Assembly (NCBI GenBank): GCA_001414485.1
Contig: LLEY01000140.1
Span: 1 to 64,000, forward strand
DNA from: Calycina herbarum
Taxonomy: Eukaryota > Ascomycota > Leotiomycetes > Helotiales > Pezizellaceae
DNA: 64,000 bases
Direction: 5' to 3'
A program made the translations under genes and the position numbers. Each line of letters opens with the position of its first letter. Within the stretch, counting starts at the first letter, position 1. Below, piece after piece: positions 1 through 13,262 of this stretch. The notes under the pieces are model-generated. The model was not told the origin of the DNA. It searched no databases and was given only the letters and a program-made list of their open reading frames with translations.

Positions 1-880
1 TCTTCGGATTCTTCAGAGTTATTAGAGTCTTTATTTTTGTCTTTATTCTTCTTTTTATTCTTCTTAGAAGAGTTATTACTAGTATTATTACTAGTATTAT
101 TATTATTATTACTCTTTCTAAGCTCCGAGTGAAGTATAAAGCACTTACGCTTAATATGTCCTGTTTTATTACAGTGGGTACATAGAGAGCTATTCTTAAT
201 AGAAGCTTTATTAGCTTCTAAATCGCTTCTTTGAGTTATTCTAGACTCTTCACCTATAAGGTCGCTTATAAGCTCTTCTAAGTCTATAGAACTAATATCG
301 CTTCCTATATCTTCGTACTTCCTAGATATAAAGGAATCAAAAGAGCTAGGAAGGCTATTAAAGATAGTAACTAGTATAAAAGCATTAGATATTTTCTCGT
401 CTAAGCTTCTTAAGTATATAGCTAAGGATTGAATCTCTGATATATACTCTTCTATAGTACTAAAGTTACTATAACGAGCGTTAATTATCTTATTATAATA
501 ACGCTCTACTAATTCTAGACTAGAGCTACCGAAATCGGACTTAATCTTATCCCAAAGTATAGAGGGAGAATCGATATCTATATATCTCTTTATATTATTA
601 GAAGAGATAATAGCTTATAAAGCAGCTAGAGCTCTATTACTTTTAGCTCTATAATCGTCGAGTTTGTCCTCGTATCTTACCGCTAGTTCGTCCGATTTAG
701 GCTCGAGTATTCCTTCTTCTGTCTTATTATAGTATAAAGACTTCTTAGGTTCTTTAATAGTACCTAAGATATAAGGCATATACTCGTTTATTTTAAGAAA
801 CAGCTCGGCTTCTATAAGCCACTCTATATAATTAGAGCGGCCGATTAGCTTCTCTCCTTTAAAAGAAGTAGAAGATATAT
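1..880 (-). pseudogene. Ty1/copia gag (partial, cut by window start)
   Basis: The minus strand reads as a long Gag-like protein from about 880 down to the window edge. It starts with a region like the copia Gag N-terminus (GRSNYIEWLIEAELFL, about 800-840). A helical Gag core follows (LWDKIKSDFGSSSLELVERY, about 490-560), then a CCHC zinc knuckle at about 135-180 (CTHCNKTGHIKRKC, spacing C-x2-C-x4-H-x4-C), then an Asn/Lys/Ser-rich tail. This order is typical of Ty1/copia Gag, which packages element RNA. Only one in-frame stop is visible (TAA, complement of 615-617), so this copy is much less RIP-damaged than its neighbours. Pol lies outside the window. The family call is fairly safe; the exact start is not resolved. 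Confidence 0.7.
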
Positions 881-1261
881 TAAAAAACCTCTTTAAAGTC
901 TATATATATATATATATATAGATAAACGTACTCTTTAAGCAAGTACTTATTAGCTTTTTCAGTTAGAGAAGAATAGTAAGCTTTATACTCTCTTTCAAAT
1001 ATAAATAACTATACTATCTTTCTTTCTTACTAAGCTAACTTATCTTATATAAGAATAGGATAATCCACGTACTAATTAAGCTATACTTAACCCTCTCCGA
1101 GGATAGCTTCTTATAAGTATAGATAATAGTAGTCTTATATAATCTAAAAGTCTACTAGTAGAGACAGCCACTTCTTACTAGCTTCTTTATATATATAAGT
1201 CCCTATATAAAGGTAGCTATAAGCCTAGGCTCCTTGGTTTAAGAAGAAGGCTATACCACCC
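881..1261 (-). other. copia leader region, TA-rich
   Basis: This non-coding stretch lies upstream of the copia gag on the minus strand. It holds a short (TA)n run at about 900-920. Its right end, read on the minus strand, is TGGTATAGCC, which resembles a primer-binding site complementary to initiator tRNA-Met. Its last five bases (CACCC, 1257-1261) are one copy of the target duplication of the gypsy element that starts at 1262. Confidence 0.35.
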
Positions 1262-1688
1262 TGTCACGAATCACGTGCACACGTGATAAGTGAAGACCAG
1301 GCGGCGTCCTGACAGGTTAAGCACTATCGGAATACTCTTATAGTAGATAGGGATCGGTTAGGTTAGCTAAGCGATCCAAGGATTTCATTATGTGATCACG
1401 TGACGGACCGCTGGATCGCTAGGCGAACTAGCTCGTTGGATCGCTAGCTCGACGAGCGAGTTAGCTACCTAGGGGAATAAAGGTTCTATATAAGACTAGC
1501 ACGTCTGCTATTAGATAGGAGCTTCGTGCTTAACTTTAGTTATTAATCTTATTATATCGTTTAATATCTTTGATATAAGTAACGAGTTCACTTCTAAGTA
1601 AACAACCCGGCGTATCTGTACTTCTTACCTATATACTAACCTTCGAGACTTAGTTATCTTTGTTTAAGTTTGTTTAAGTTTCGTTATA
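1262..1688 (+). repeat. Left LTR of gypsy-1
   Basis: 427 bp, starting TGTCACGAATCACG and ending TCGTTATA (TCGTTACA in the partner). A TATA-like TTCTATATAAGACTAGC at about 1484-1500 suits the U3 promoter. It is less mutated at its start than the right LTR but carries the C-to-T change at its last CA. Confidence 0.92.
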
Positions 1689-1719
1689 CTTTAAGCACTT
1701 GCTTAGAAGTTTAGTTGCT

Positions 1720-2660
1720 ATAGCCCTAGTAACTCCCGCCGTAGTAGCTAGCCCTAATACTAGTTGAGTTAACGTTGTAGGAACATCTAGAAGTGTAACT
1801 AGAAGAACACCTACTGGTATACAGTTAACTAGGAACGACGATAATGTTAGTATACCGGACGCCCCCGAGCCTTATAAGGTCGAAGCACTTGAGTCTATTA
1901 AAGTTAAGATACTAGATACGTATTATAGGAAGCGAAAGGAACTCGACTTATTCCTTCTCTAAATAGACATCTACTTTAACTTTAATTCTAACAAGTTCGA
2001 AGGCAATTATAACTTACGAACTATCTTTGCTATCTCCTACCTTAGAGGATCAGCACTAGAATAGGCCCAGCTATACTTAGAGGACTTCTTTAAAAATAAG
2101 GATAAAGACAGAAAGATAGAATTAACTAAGATTATATTTAAATCTTAGAGAGGATTTAAGGCAACTATTAGAAAAGTCTTTAAAGACTTCGATATGATTT
2201 AAACAGCTGTATATAAGCTTTTAGAATTATATTAGACTAGATTAGTAATAGATTATATTAATAAATTTTAACGTTATAGGACGAAGTTAGGATAGGATGC
2301 TATTGCTCTTATAGAACTCTTTTATAGAGGATTGAAGATACATATCTATAAGGAAATAGCTAAGTAGAATATGTAATTCTTAACTATTATAGGTATGATT
2401 AAGGAAGTCGTCTAGCTAGACAACTACCTATACGAATTTAGAAAGAGTAACCCTAAGTACGGGGAAAAGAGTAAAGGGTTAGGAAAGTAGAAACACTCTT
2501 ATGCTAATAAACATAGTAAAGAGGCAAACACTATATAGAAGAAAACCTTTCCGAAGAAAGAAGGACTTTCCTAAGAAGAGTAAAATCATCGACGTAAGTA
2601 GAACTTATGTTATAATTATAGCTAACTAGGCTATAAAGTAAATAAGTATAGTAAGAAGAA
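1720..2660 (+). pseudogene. gypsy-1 gag remnant
   Basis: The translation, read through stops, resembles a gypsy Gag capsid: a segment around 1930-2060 reads FNFNSNKFEGNYNLRTIF followed by YLRGSALE. A zinc knuckle lies at about 2609-2650, where the first Cys survives and the second Cys, the His and the last Cys now read Tyr, which is C-to-T change in CpA. Original Gag would coat the retrotransposon RNA. The frame is interrupted many times by TAG and TAA, so no protein is expected. Confidence 0.7.
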
Positions 2661-2999
2661 AGACTCTAAGAGAAAGAAACAAATTAATACTACTGTTTAA
2701 TAATAGGTAGCTTTAACTAATTATATTAAACTTACGGATAAGGAGCTTAAAGTACGAGGATATAGAACCTAGATTGAAAATAACAAAGGAATTAGTAGTA
2801 TATAAGATACTAATAATAATAGGGATCCTCTTATTAAGGAATATTATAATATATAATCAGTAATAGAATCTAAGCAACCTCTTTAAGTAGAATACGAATT
2901 ACTACTATCGACTAGTTCTTTAGAGATATTAGGTTCATCTTCTAGTTTAGAAGGAGAAATGAAGAAAGAAGACCTAGAAGTTAGAGAAACTTAGGCTTT

Positions 3000-5900
3000 C
3001 CTTAGAACCTTTGAATAAGGAAATCGATAGGTATATATTAATAACTAGAAACTAGACTTCTAGAGTCCTTATATAATATAAGGGGTTAACCTAACTATCT
3101 TAACAATATATATAGTTATAAGTAATAACCCTAAAACAATAACTCTAGTTAGCCTAATTACTAGACAGAAAACTATTAAGGAAAAGGAACTAGAACAGAA
3201 ACGACAACTAGCTAAGGAACTAACTTACTCTAAAGTAGGGGATATATAGAGAATATACGATATTATAGAAAAGACTAGTACGTAGACATAGTAAGTTCTA
3301 ACAGGATTTATAAGACGAATTAAAACCTCTTTCCTTAGAACACTGCCTAAAGATGTTATACTAGAGGAATTTAAGTAATATATTATAGTTATATTAATTA
3401 GAAATAATAGGTTAGTATTAAGAAAATATAACTTATAATAACTATTTAGTATATTATTCTAGAAGCAAAGGGAATTTAATATAACTAGATAAGCTAAGAC
3501 GGAACTAGAAGAAATATACTATCTATTAATAAGAGAACTATAGTTTATAAAAACAGTTTAAGAAATAATAATATAATAGATATAATATAAACCAAGTCCA
3601 ACTTTAGACTAGTTATTATAGAAACGATTTAAAGGAATATTACTAGAGCCTACTAGGATAGTAGAATATTATTAGATATACGAAGTAGTATTATCAGATA
3701 AAGAAGGAGTAGAATTCTTTCCTTAGTCTTAGATTAGGGCTATTAGGGAAAAGAATTTAAGAGACTATATATTTAAGGTTTATTATATAAAACTAGAGAT
3801 AAGTATACTAGAGGCTACTTTAGATTATCTATATATAGGAGAACTATAGTCTATAGAAGCTATTTTAGAAACCAGTTATAAATAGATCTAATATAACTAT
3901 AGGTAAATACTAAAACAATTTATAAGGGAAATTCCTAAAACTATAGGAATCGTAGAATATAGATTAGTATATAAGGTAGTATATATTAATAAGGAAAGAG
4001 TAAGATTCTTTCTATAGTATAAGAACAAAGAAAGAAAAAATTATAATTAAGAAAATCGATCTTTTAAAGTCTAATATATTAAAGCAAAGTTAGACGCTAC
4101 TTTAAGAGAAAGACAGTTAGTAATAACTATAGAAGTAAAAGGGAAGAAGTTATAAGTTATAATAGACTCGGGAGTAATAGGTAACTTTATTTCCCTAATA
4201 GCTTGAGAGAAGCTGAACGTCTTAATTAAGGAAATAAGACTATATTAACTAGGAGTGGTCAATAGAATAGACGTTGTATACTAAAACGGGATTATTAATT
4301 AGTAAACTATTCTAATAAGAATTAATATTAAAGGATACTATTTAGATATATAATTCGATATTGTTAAAATAGGAAGTAAGGAAGTAATACTTAGTATACT
4401 ATAGATTTAGGAACATAATCTAGAAATTAACTAGAAAGATAGGAAAATAACTTTTAGTTAATATAAATATAAGAGATCGTGTTTATAACTTTAAGGCTAG
4501 AACGAGATTAGTACTACCTCTTCTAAAGTGCTAAGATACCTTGTCTAGGGTCCTCTATAGGTTAGTAAGAAAGCTGATAACGAAATACCTATATAGTATA
4601 GAGAATTTAAGGCTTTGTTTAAAAACCTGGAAGACTTGTGAGCCTTGTTAGAACATTGCTTATAAGATTATGAGATTAAATTAAAAGAGGGTTATTACCT
4701 CTTAAAGTAGAAGCTTCGGTTATATAACTAGAAAAGCCTATAAAGAATAGAAAGTTATATAAAGGAAGGTATTAAGAAGGGACATATTAGAAGATCTAAG
4801 TTGCTAATTATCTTAAATATACTTATTATTAAGAAGAAAGACAACCTAGATAAGAGAGTATATGTTAATTATTGAGAAGTAAATTACGTTATAGTTAAGG
4901 ACGCTTATCTACTACTACCTAGTTAATACTTGTAGAATAAGTTAGGTAAGGTAGTATAATTTATAAAATTGGATTAATAAAACGTCTACAGACTTATATA
5001 AATAAAAGTCGGAGACGAATAAAAGATAGTATTTGCCTTACTATTAGGCCTCTATAAATATACAGTTATGCTATTTAGACTCTATAACGTACTAGCTATA
5101 TATTAGAGATAAAATAATAATATTTTAAGAGATCTACTAAGAGTAATAGTAATTTATTACCTAGATAATATTCTAATCTTCTTAGAAAAAGAAGAAGAAT
5201 ATAAGAGATATGTTAGAGAAGTTTTATAACGACTTATAAAAGTAAACTCTTAGTTAAAACTCTTGAAATACAAGTTTAGAGTAACTTAGATACTTTTCTT
5301 AGGATAGGTATTTAGCTTAGGAAAAATAGAAATAGATCTAGTAAAGATCTAAGACATCTTAAACTAGAAATTACTAGAGAATATAAAAGATGTATAGTTC
5401 TTCCTTAGATTTATAAACTTTTGCTGTCTGTTTATTTAAGACTATGTAAAGTTAGCTAAACTAATGTTAAGACTAGTTAAAAAGGCTGTTAAATTTATAT
5501 AGAATAAATAGGTAGAGGATGCTTTTTAGAAAATCAAAGTAAAGTTTATAGAAGAACCTATTCTATATAATTTCGATATAGATAAGCCTAGCATAGTTAA
5601 AACAGACGCCTTAAACATGGTAGTAGGTGCGGTTTACCTATAACTAAATAATAAAGGAAAACTTATATCTGTTATATATTATTCTAAGATATTTAACCTA
5701 GTATAATAAAACTATAGTATCTTTGACAAGGAATTACTTACTATAGTATTAGCTTTAGAATACTAGAGAATCTATTTATAGTTAGTAAAATACCTAGTTA
5801 TAGTTTTATCTAACTACGAGAATCTTAAGACGTTTATAATAACTAAGGAACTTATAATAAGACGATTAGCTAGATAGTTAGAGATATTAGAAGGATTTGA

Positions 5901-7400
5901 TATTATTATTCGATATGTAAAAGGAACGTTAAATGCTTGAGCTAATGCTCTTAGCTAGAAACCTAGATACGAGGGGAATAAGGAGTATAAGAAGATTATA
6001 ATCTTAAAAACTCTTAAGAATAGAGACTTAGTACCTACTATATATGAGATAGTAGTAACGAATAACATTTAGATAGATAAAATTTAGAAAATGTATAAAG
6101 GTTATAACTAGTATATGAAAGGGAAATTATAGGTTCCTAGCTTGTATGCTAAGGAATTTATACAGGAATACTATACTATGCCCGCTTACGAACACTAAGG
6201 AATTCGTAGAACCTTCTAGAGGATAAGATAATACTACTATATTAATCGGTTATCTACGATAGTTAAGGAAGTAATAGTAGAATATAATACCTATACTAGG
6301 AATAAAGCTTCCTGCTATACTCCTTATAGATAGATAAACACTACTCTAATACTATAGATACCTTAGAAATTAATATCTATAGATTTTATTATTAAACTAT
6401 TAAAATCTAAAGACCTGATAATAGGAGTTAAATATAATACGATCCTAGTTATTATAGAACGACTTACGAAGTATATAATTCTTATAGTATATATAGAGTT
6501 AAGTATAGCTAAGGAATTAGTATTTGTATTCCTTAAGGAAGTAGTCTTAAGATATAGACTACTAGAAGAGATACTCTTAGATAGAGATAAGCTCTTTACC
6601 TTGAAATTTTAGATCGCTCTTATAGAACGATTAGGTGTGAAAAGAAAGCTCTCTATAGCTTTCTACTCTTAAACAAATAGAGGGAACGAACGGATAAATT
6701 AAGTAGTTAAAATATACCTTCGTTATTACGTAAACTACTAGTAAGACAACTAGGTAGAACTGCTACCCTTAGTATAGTTCGCTTATAATAGTTTAGTAAC
6801 GGAAATAACACTTATTATGCTATTCTATACTAATTTTAGGTATAAATTATTAACGTATTAAGAACTATTATCTACGACTATTGATAACTAACTTACTCGT
6901 GTTTAAGTCTTGAAAATCAAGAGTTTGTATAAGGAACTTACAGAGGACCTGCAATTTATAGTAGAAAGGAATACGTACTACTATAACAAACGACGTAGTT
7001 AGGAGCTAATACTAAAAGAGAGGGATAAAGTCTACTTAGTACGAAAGAATATTAACACGAAAAGACTAAGTAATAAACTAGATTATAAAAAACTTAGACT
7101 ATTTAAAATTAAATACGTTAAGGGACCTTTAAATTATAAATTAGTACTACTAAAGATAATAAACATCTACTTAGTATTCTATATATCTCTACTTAAACTA
7201 GTACTACTAAGAGTACTACTAGCCCTACTTATAGAAATTTAACTAGTAAACCTAAATACTAAGTATAAAGTTAAGAGGATTCTTAACTATAGACTTATTA
7301 GAGGATAGGTTAAGTATTTAATAAAATAGTTAGATTACCTATATTTAGAAAACACTTAGGAACCTAGAAAAAACATTAGCTAGTACTTAGAGGAACTTTA
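3000..7400 (+). pseudogene. gypsy-1 pol remnant with chromodomain
   Basis: Recognisable blocks in order: aspartic protease core IIDSG (about 4144-4160); reverse transcriptase active site YLDN, from YLDD, at 5158-5169 within IYYLDNILIF; RNase H start IVKTDALNMVVGAV (about 5585-5630); an integrase zinc-binding HxGIRRT block (about 6180-6290) and core start SIDFI (about 6370); and a C-terminal chromodomain (about 7260-7375) with the KYLIK-W-LDY and T-W-EP pattern, both Trp codons now TAG. A chromodomain targets integration to marked chromatin. One Asp of the RT active site is Asn in this copy, a RIP-type G-to-A change. The frame is broken throughout and the element cannot move on its own. Confidence 0.8.
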
Positions 7401-7429
7401 GGAGTTCTACTGTCGAAACCTAAGTCTAC

Positions 7430-7850
7430 CTATATCGCGTAGTTAGTAGGAAAGGACGTAAGAAAGGCTAGGTCGAGGCCTAAGGCGAGGGCAGGGTCGG
7501 AAACGTCGGGCGTAGGAAGGGCGGCTAGCCTAGCAGCCTCTTCTTCTATCTGCTTCTTTTCTTCCTCCTTCTCTTTTTCCTTTCTTTCTAATTCTTTAGC
7601 AGTATCTAGCTCCTTAAGAGAGTTAAGACCAGCTACTATCATTCTCTGCTTCTAAGTATAAAGCAGCTTCTTCTACTTATTAACCCAGAGGACTTTCGCT
7701 ATAGCCTTATCAGCCTCGTCCTCTAGTCGTTGGATCTAAGCATCTACAAACTCCTAATCTCGAATAGTCGGTATACGGTTTACCTCGCAAACGTCGCAAG
7801 TCTTACTGTTCTTTGTACAACAACTATAACGATTTAGACTTTTATCTTAA
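7430..7850 (-). pseudogene. Antisense ORF inside gypsy-1, between pol and right LTR
   Basis: On the strand opposite to gag-pol, one frame runs from about 7850 to a stop near 7430. Its last 70 codons (from ATG at 7640-7642) are uninterrupted; upstream the same frame continues with a few TAG codons at likely former CAG or TGG sites. The upstream part contains a cysteine cluster (CTKNSKTCDVC, about 7790-7825). The downstream part is a strongly charged Lys/Glu helix (ELERKEKEKEEEKKQIEEE), probably a coiled coil. Some fungal gypsy elements, notably in Botrytis, are known to carry an extra reverse-oriented gene at this position; homology to that gene is my inference. Function unknown. Confidence 0.5.
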
Positions 7851-8071
7851 GGAGCGATATATTCATTTATAAAACCAGCTTTTAAACATTAGGTATAAAG
7901 CGCTATCTTTATTCTAGATAAGTTGATTTCTTTTCTAAGAGTAATATACTTAGTATATTTCGTTAAACGATTAGGTAGTATAGTGAAAAGAGAAGAAGGC
8001 TGCTAGCCTTCTAACGATATTTCTTAGGTCGTACTTAAGTATAGGGATACGCTAAGCTAAGAAGGGGATAG

Positions 8072-8498
8072 TATCATAAATCACGTATATATATAATAAG
8101 TAAAGACCAGGCAGCGTCCTAATAGGTTAAGCACTATTGGAATACTCTTATAGTAGATAGGGATCGGTTAGGTTAGCTAAGCGATCTAAGGATTTTATTA
8201 TATGATTACGTAACGGACTACTAGATCGCTAGGCGAACTAGCTCGTTAGATCGCCAGCTCGACGAGCGAGTTAGCTACCTAGGGGAACAAAGGTTCTATA
8301 TAAGACTAGCACGTCTGCTATTAGATAGGAGCTTCGTACTTAACTTTAGTTATTAATCTTATTATATCGTTTAACATCTTTGATATAAGTAACAAGTTCA
8401 CTTCTAAGTAAACAACCTAGCGTATCTATACTTCTTACCTATATACTAACCTTCGAGACTTAGTCATCTTTGTTTAAGTTTGTTTGAGTTTCGTTACA
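8072..8498 (+). repeat. Right LTR of gypsy-1
   Basis: 427 bp, same length as the left copy. Differences are almost all C/T and G/A transitions in CA or TG context (for example TATCATAAATCACG against TGTCACGAATCACG). It ends TCGTTACA and is followed directly by the CACCC duplication. Confidence 0.92.
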
Positions 8499-8503
8499 CA
8501 CCC

Positions 8504-9110
8504 GCTATAGGATAACGTAATCGTAACAGATATAGCCGTAGGTCTAAGTATAAGTAGTATATATACGAGTTTTCGTATATATTTACTTATATCTCTAGCT
8601 TTACACTCGCTAGAGCTCCTGTCTCAGAGACGTAGGACACGGGTCTCTTAAACTAAAGACTTTCACTATTAGTAGAGAGGGGTATATACTTGCGAATATA
8701 ATAGTATTCGGTTCCGGAAGTTAAGTAAAAGGACAAATCGATTCCAGAGACCTAAAGTTAGCTCTCCGGGCTTATAACCTATAGGAGGAACAGGGTAACT
8801 TATAGAGTAGGCTACAGGGTAGGCTATAGAGTAAGTTACAGGATCGGTGCAGAGTAGGTCAAGTGATCGTTAAATCACGTTTCTATAGAATCGGTAGATA
8901 AGTATAAGTAAAAGACTTAATTAACTTGATTTCTAACTATAAGAATAGTAGAGAGCTATATATATACTTCTAGGATAAGTACTAGAAGCTTCTATAGCTT
9001 ACAAATATAATAGTTACTAGAAGATTCTAGAATCACGTGTTTACGTAACCGAGAACGTAACCGAATCTTCTAGATAACGCTAGAAAGAACTAGTATAGAC
9101 TAAGGTTTAA
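8504..9110 (-). repeat. Probable copia LTR remnant (minus strand)
   Basis: Removing gypsy-1 and one CACCC joins this stretch to the copia leader at 881-1261, so it sits where the 5' LTR of the minus-strand copia should be. Read on the minus strand, the join gives ...ATCCTATA, GCGG and then GTGGTATAGCC, i.e. an LTR end followed by a tRNA-Met-like primer site. The far LTR boundary, and the second LTR needed to confirm it, are outside the window or unresolved. No coding sequence is seen. Confidence 0.3.
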
Positions 9111-12100
9111 ATCTAAAGCCTATTAGTAAGTAAGGTAATTATTACCTAATACTAACAAGCTCTTAGTAAGCGTCGTAGAGCTAGGAAGACTCGTATTTAT
9201 TAAAGTAGTATACTTACTATAGAGGATATATAGGATATTTTAGCGTAGAAGGACGTAGATAAGTAGGTTCGACGCGATATACGTATTAAGAGTAGTAGTT
9301 AGAGAGAGGGGAAATTAACTAGAAGGCGTTATAGCACTTATAGAAAAGCTAGTTATAATATACGAACTTATTAAGTAGATGTAGATATATCTATTTTATT
9401 AGATTAAAAGTAGTTTTAATTAAATTTATATAGTATAGTTAACTAATTATACTTTAAAGTAGTAGAGAAGTAAGAAAGTACGCGATATACTAATATACGC
9501 GGCGTACTAACAAACTACGTTATATTATATTAGCTAACTAATTAAAGAGTAGAGACCTTAGTATTAAAACATTAAATAAAAACGAAGTAGATTTATTAAA
9601 GTAATTTATAAACAACTAGATTAATTAAATTAAAAGAGGTATAAATATATAACTACTTATATATAGGGTTCTTATATATAGGATTAGAATAAGCACGCTA
9701 GATATAGAGAAGTTTAATAAGATTAAAGCAGAGCTACTATATAATAACCGACTATTTATTCTAAACATAGATATTAAATATATTAGATAGCTATCTAGAG
9801 CTATATATATAAAGATAGCTTTAACTATTATAGTTGAGTTTACTAGCTTAGAAGACGTAAATAAGATTATTAATAAAGGCCTTATTTAGTAAGACGAGGT
9901 GTTTTAATATAGGAGATATAACAGGTAGTACTAACTAAAATAATACTATAAATACTAAAGATATAGCTATATTAGAACCTAGTATAAAGCGAACATAGTA
10001 TATAGCTATTATATAGAGGTATACAACTTAAAAGATTACTTAACAAAAGTTGATAAGATAGTAGCTAGAAAATATACTATATATAAAGAAGTATATAAGA
10101 CGTGGAATAACCGATACCTAGTTAGAAAAGTTGAACTAGCGAAGGTAAAGGCGATATATAACACTTAACAACTATATTATTTTGTCTTAACTATAAGATA
10201 AAAATAGATAAACGAAAGCTTTACTTTTAGTATAGTAATAGTAGAGCTAAACAGAAGTTAGAAAGGACGACTAAGCTCTACTACCGCTAGTATAATACCT
10301 ATAGTATATTTTCCTACTCTTAGTAAGTAGAGTATCAGAAGCAAGTTACTAACGAAGAGCAGAGTACTGAAAAGAATTAATATAAAGAGTATACTAGATA
10401 GTATATAGAACGAAAATAAGGATATCGTTATAGAAGAGAGTAGTTAGAGGTTAAGAAGACTATATATATCTTTAAGACAAGCGTTAGAATCGATTATAAC
10501 GAACTTAATACTTAGCTCCTAGTTTAATATAGAGAAGCTATAAGGTATAATAAAAGCAGTCTTAAAATACTATAGTATAATATTATAAAATCAAAGGATA
10601 TAGTAATAGCTTTACTATTATAAGATCTGAAGATTTAAGAATATAATATTCTCGCTCTCTAAGAGCTATAGAAGAACCCTTTTTCTCTAACTACTTATAA
10701 CCTAATTCTATATATCTTTTAACTATACTTCTCTAAAGATAGTAGAGAAGAGCTAGTAAGAGTATACTTCTTTATTAATAAGAAGCTTAGCCTATATAAA
10801 TAGATATTTATAGAATATACCTAAGACCTAATTATACTAGAAATTACTATAACGAATAAATCTATAGATAAAACGACAAAGATTATAATATATAACGTAT
10901 ATAATCTCTTAAGAAGAATAGAACATAGGACTAGCTGTCTACTATAACTTTAAGTAGTACTATTAATATACTAAGGCGAAGAATAGGTTATTCTAGGAGA
11001 TTTTAACCTATATTATAAACTCTAGAGCGGACTAGTAATATAAGAAAGAGACTTAGAATCCGACGATCTAATTAATATTATTAACGAATTTTAGCTTAGT
11101 AGTACTCTACTTGTAAATATAGTTACCTATAATAATAAAAACGTATAAACTTATATTAACCTTTGTTATAGTATATAAGATCTTATAGACAAAGTTATTA
11201 TATATAGAATAGATAAGAGAATAGCTTATAACTCTAACTATCTTCTAATTATAACTTATCTAGATCTTAGAATAATAAACCGACTATAGAGAGAGATATA
11301 AGACTAGTCTAATACTAACGAGAAAGAACTCTAGAAAAGACTATTAAAAGAGCTACTTATATAACGTTCCTCTAAAACCTAGACTATATTAGACAGATAT
11401 ATAGATAAAGTAATAACTACTATATAATTAGCTATTAATTACGCTACACCTTTAAAGAAGTGGTTCTTAAGAGCGAGAGCTAGTTAGACGACAGAATATA
11501 AAGAGATATAAGTATAAGTTAGAAGATTAAAACGTTAGAATAGCTGATTATATATAAAGAAGAGCTAGGAGGCCTACTGAATAGCTTATAACTAAAAGAG
11601 AAGAGTAATACGTAGATCTCTACGTTAAGGATTTAGAGAGTAGATAGAAAGCGTTATAGAAAGCTTAGAGAGTATATAGAAACTAGTAAAGTAGGCTAGA
11701 AATCGAAGTGAAATAAAAGTAGTAATAATAACTCTAATACTTAAAGATCCTATAACGTAAGTTAAGTATAAAGAAGTATAAGAAAAAGTATAACTTCTTA
11801 AGATAACCTACTTCCTAGCTCTACTAGAACCTGATTTATAGGATATAAACGAGACTATATACTAAGATTATATTCTATTCCTAGATATTATAAAGAAAGA
11901 GGTACTTTAGATAATTACTACGACGTCTTTAATAAAAGCTATAGAACTAGATAGTATAATAAACTAAATCCTTTATACTACTACTATCTAAATAGCCTTA
12001 TATCTTATAAGGATATTAAACTAGAGTCTTCGCCTAGAATACTACCTAATATATTTCTAGTAGTCTATAACGATTACCCTCTATAAGCCTAGTAAAGACG

Positions 12101-13262
12101 ACTATACTATACCTAAGGTATATTAACTAATTATATTAATAAATATAATAGGTAAGATTATAGACGCTATTATTACAAAGAGAATCAGTTATATAACAGA
12201 GGTATACTAACTACTTCTAAGCACTTATATAGGAGGACAGAAGAGGAGATTAACAGAGTACGCTATTTATACTATTATTAAAAAGATTTATACAGCTTAG
12301 AATTCACCTAAGCTATAGGTAGCAAGCCTTCTTCTACTCGACGTCTTAGAGGTGTTTAATAACGTTTTATATACGAGGCTGCTTTATAACCTATATAAGC
12401 GTAGAATAGACGAAAGAACAGTTAGATAGATAGCTAGCTTTTTAATAGACTAGAACATAGTTATAACCTTTAACGTATTTAAATTAAATATCTACTAAAT
12501 AATAACAGGTATTTCTTAAAAGTTACTACTCTCGCCTATATTATACCTATACTATAATACTAATCTAATTAACATCTGTAATTAAGAAAACAATACTCTT
12601 ATAATAGGATATATCGATGATATTATAATCTTATAATAAGAAAGCTTAATAGAAGAGATATATAAAAGCCTAGAAAGGATAATAGAACTGGCTATAATAT
12701 AGGCAAAGAGATATATATTAGTATTCGTCTTAAATAAATTCTAACTTACTTACTATATAAGAAAGCGGCAAGTACTAAATATAGATATAGACTATAAAAT
12801 ATAAATAGACCAGATAGAAGTCTACTCTTAATCAAGTTATAGATATCTAGGTATTATATATAATATAGTATTAAACTAGAAATAATATATCTAAGATATA
12901 AGAACAAAAGTATCGAATTCTATTAGTACGCTAGCTAGTCTAGCCAGCTCTATATAGAGAATAGGAATTACTAAACTTAGAGGGATCTATTAGATAGTAG
13001 TTATTCTATAGATAATATACAGCTGTTCTATATAGTTAGTCGTATAGGAATATAGAGAAGGTTATACTATAGAAATAATTAATTCTCTTAAAAGACTTTA
13101 AGTAAAAGCGACTAGAACTATAGAAGAGGCGTATAAAGTAATATCAGGTTCAGCTCTTAACGTAGAACTCTATCTCCTCTCTATAGAATAGCAGATCTAG
13201 AAGACTAATACTAAGATAGTTAGAAGAATCCTCGCTACAAATAAGATACTAGCTCTAGAAGG

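Larger units (their letters stand above)
1262..8498 (+). mobile_element. Complete Ty3/gypsy chromovirus, RIP-decayed (gypsy-1)
   Basis: A full LTR retrotransposon: two 427-bp LTRs (1262-1688 and 8072-8498), TG...CA ends (partly changed to TA by RIP) and a perfect 5-bp target duplication CACCC at 1257-1261 and 8499-8503. The order of parts is gag with a CCHC knuckle, protease, reverse transcriptase, RNase H, integrase and chromodomain, which defines a Ty3/gypsy chromovirus. A purine-rich tract (AGAAGGGGATAG, about 8060-8071) sits just before the right LTR. Nearly every reading frame is broken by TAG or TAA at former CAG, CAA or TGG codons. An antisense open frame lies between the chromodomain and the right LTR. 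The element sits beside copia sequence on the left and probable copia LTR sequence on the right. Confidence 0.92.
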
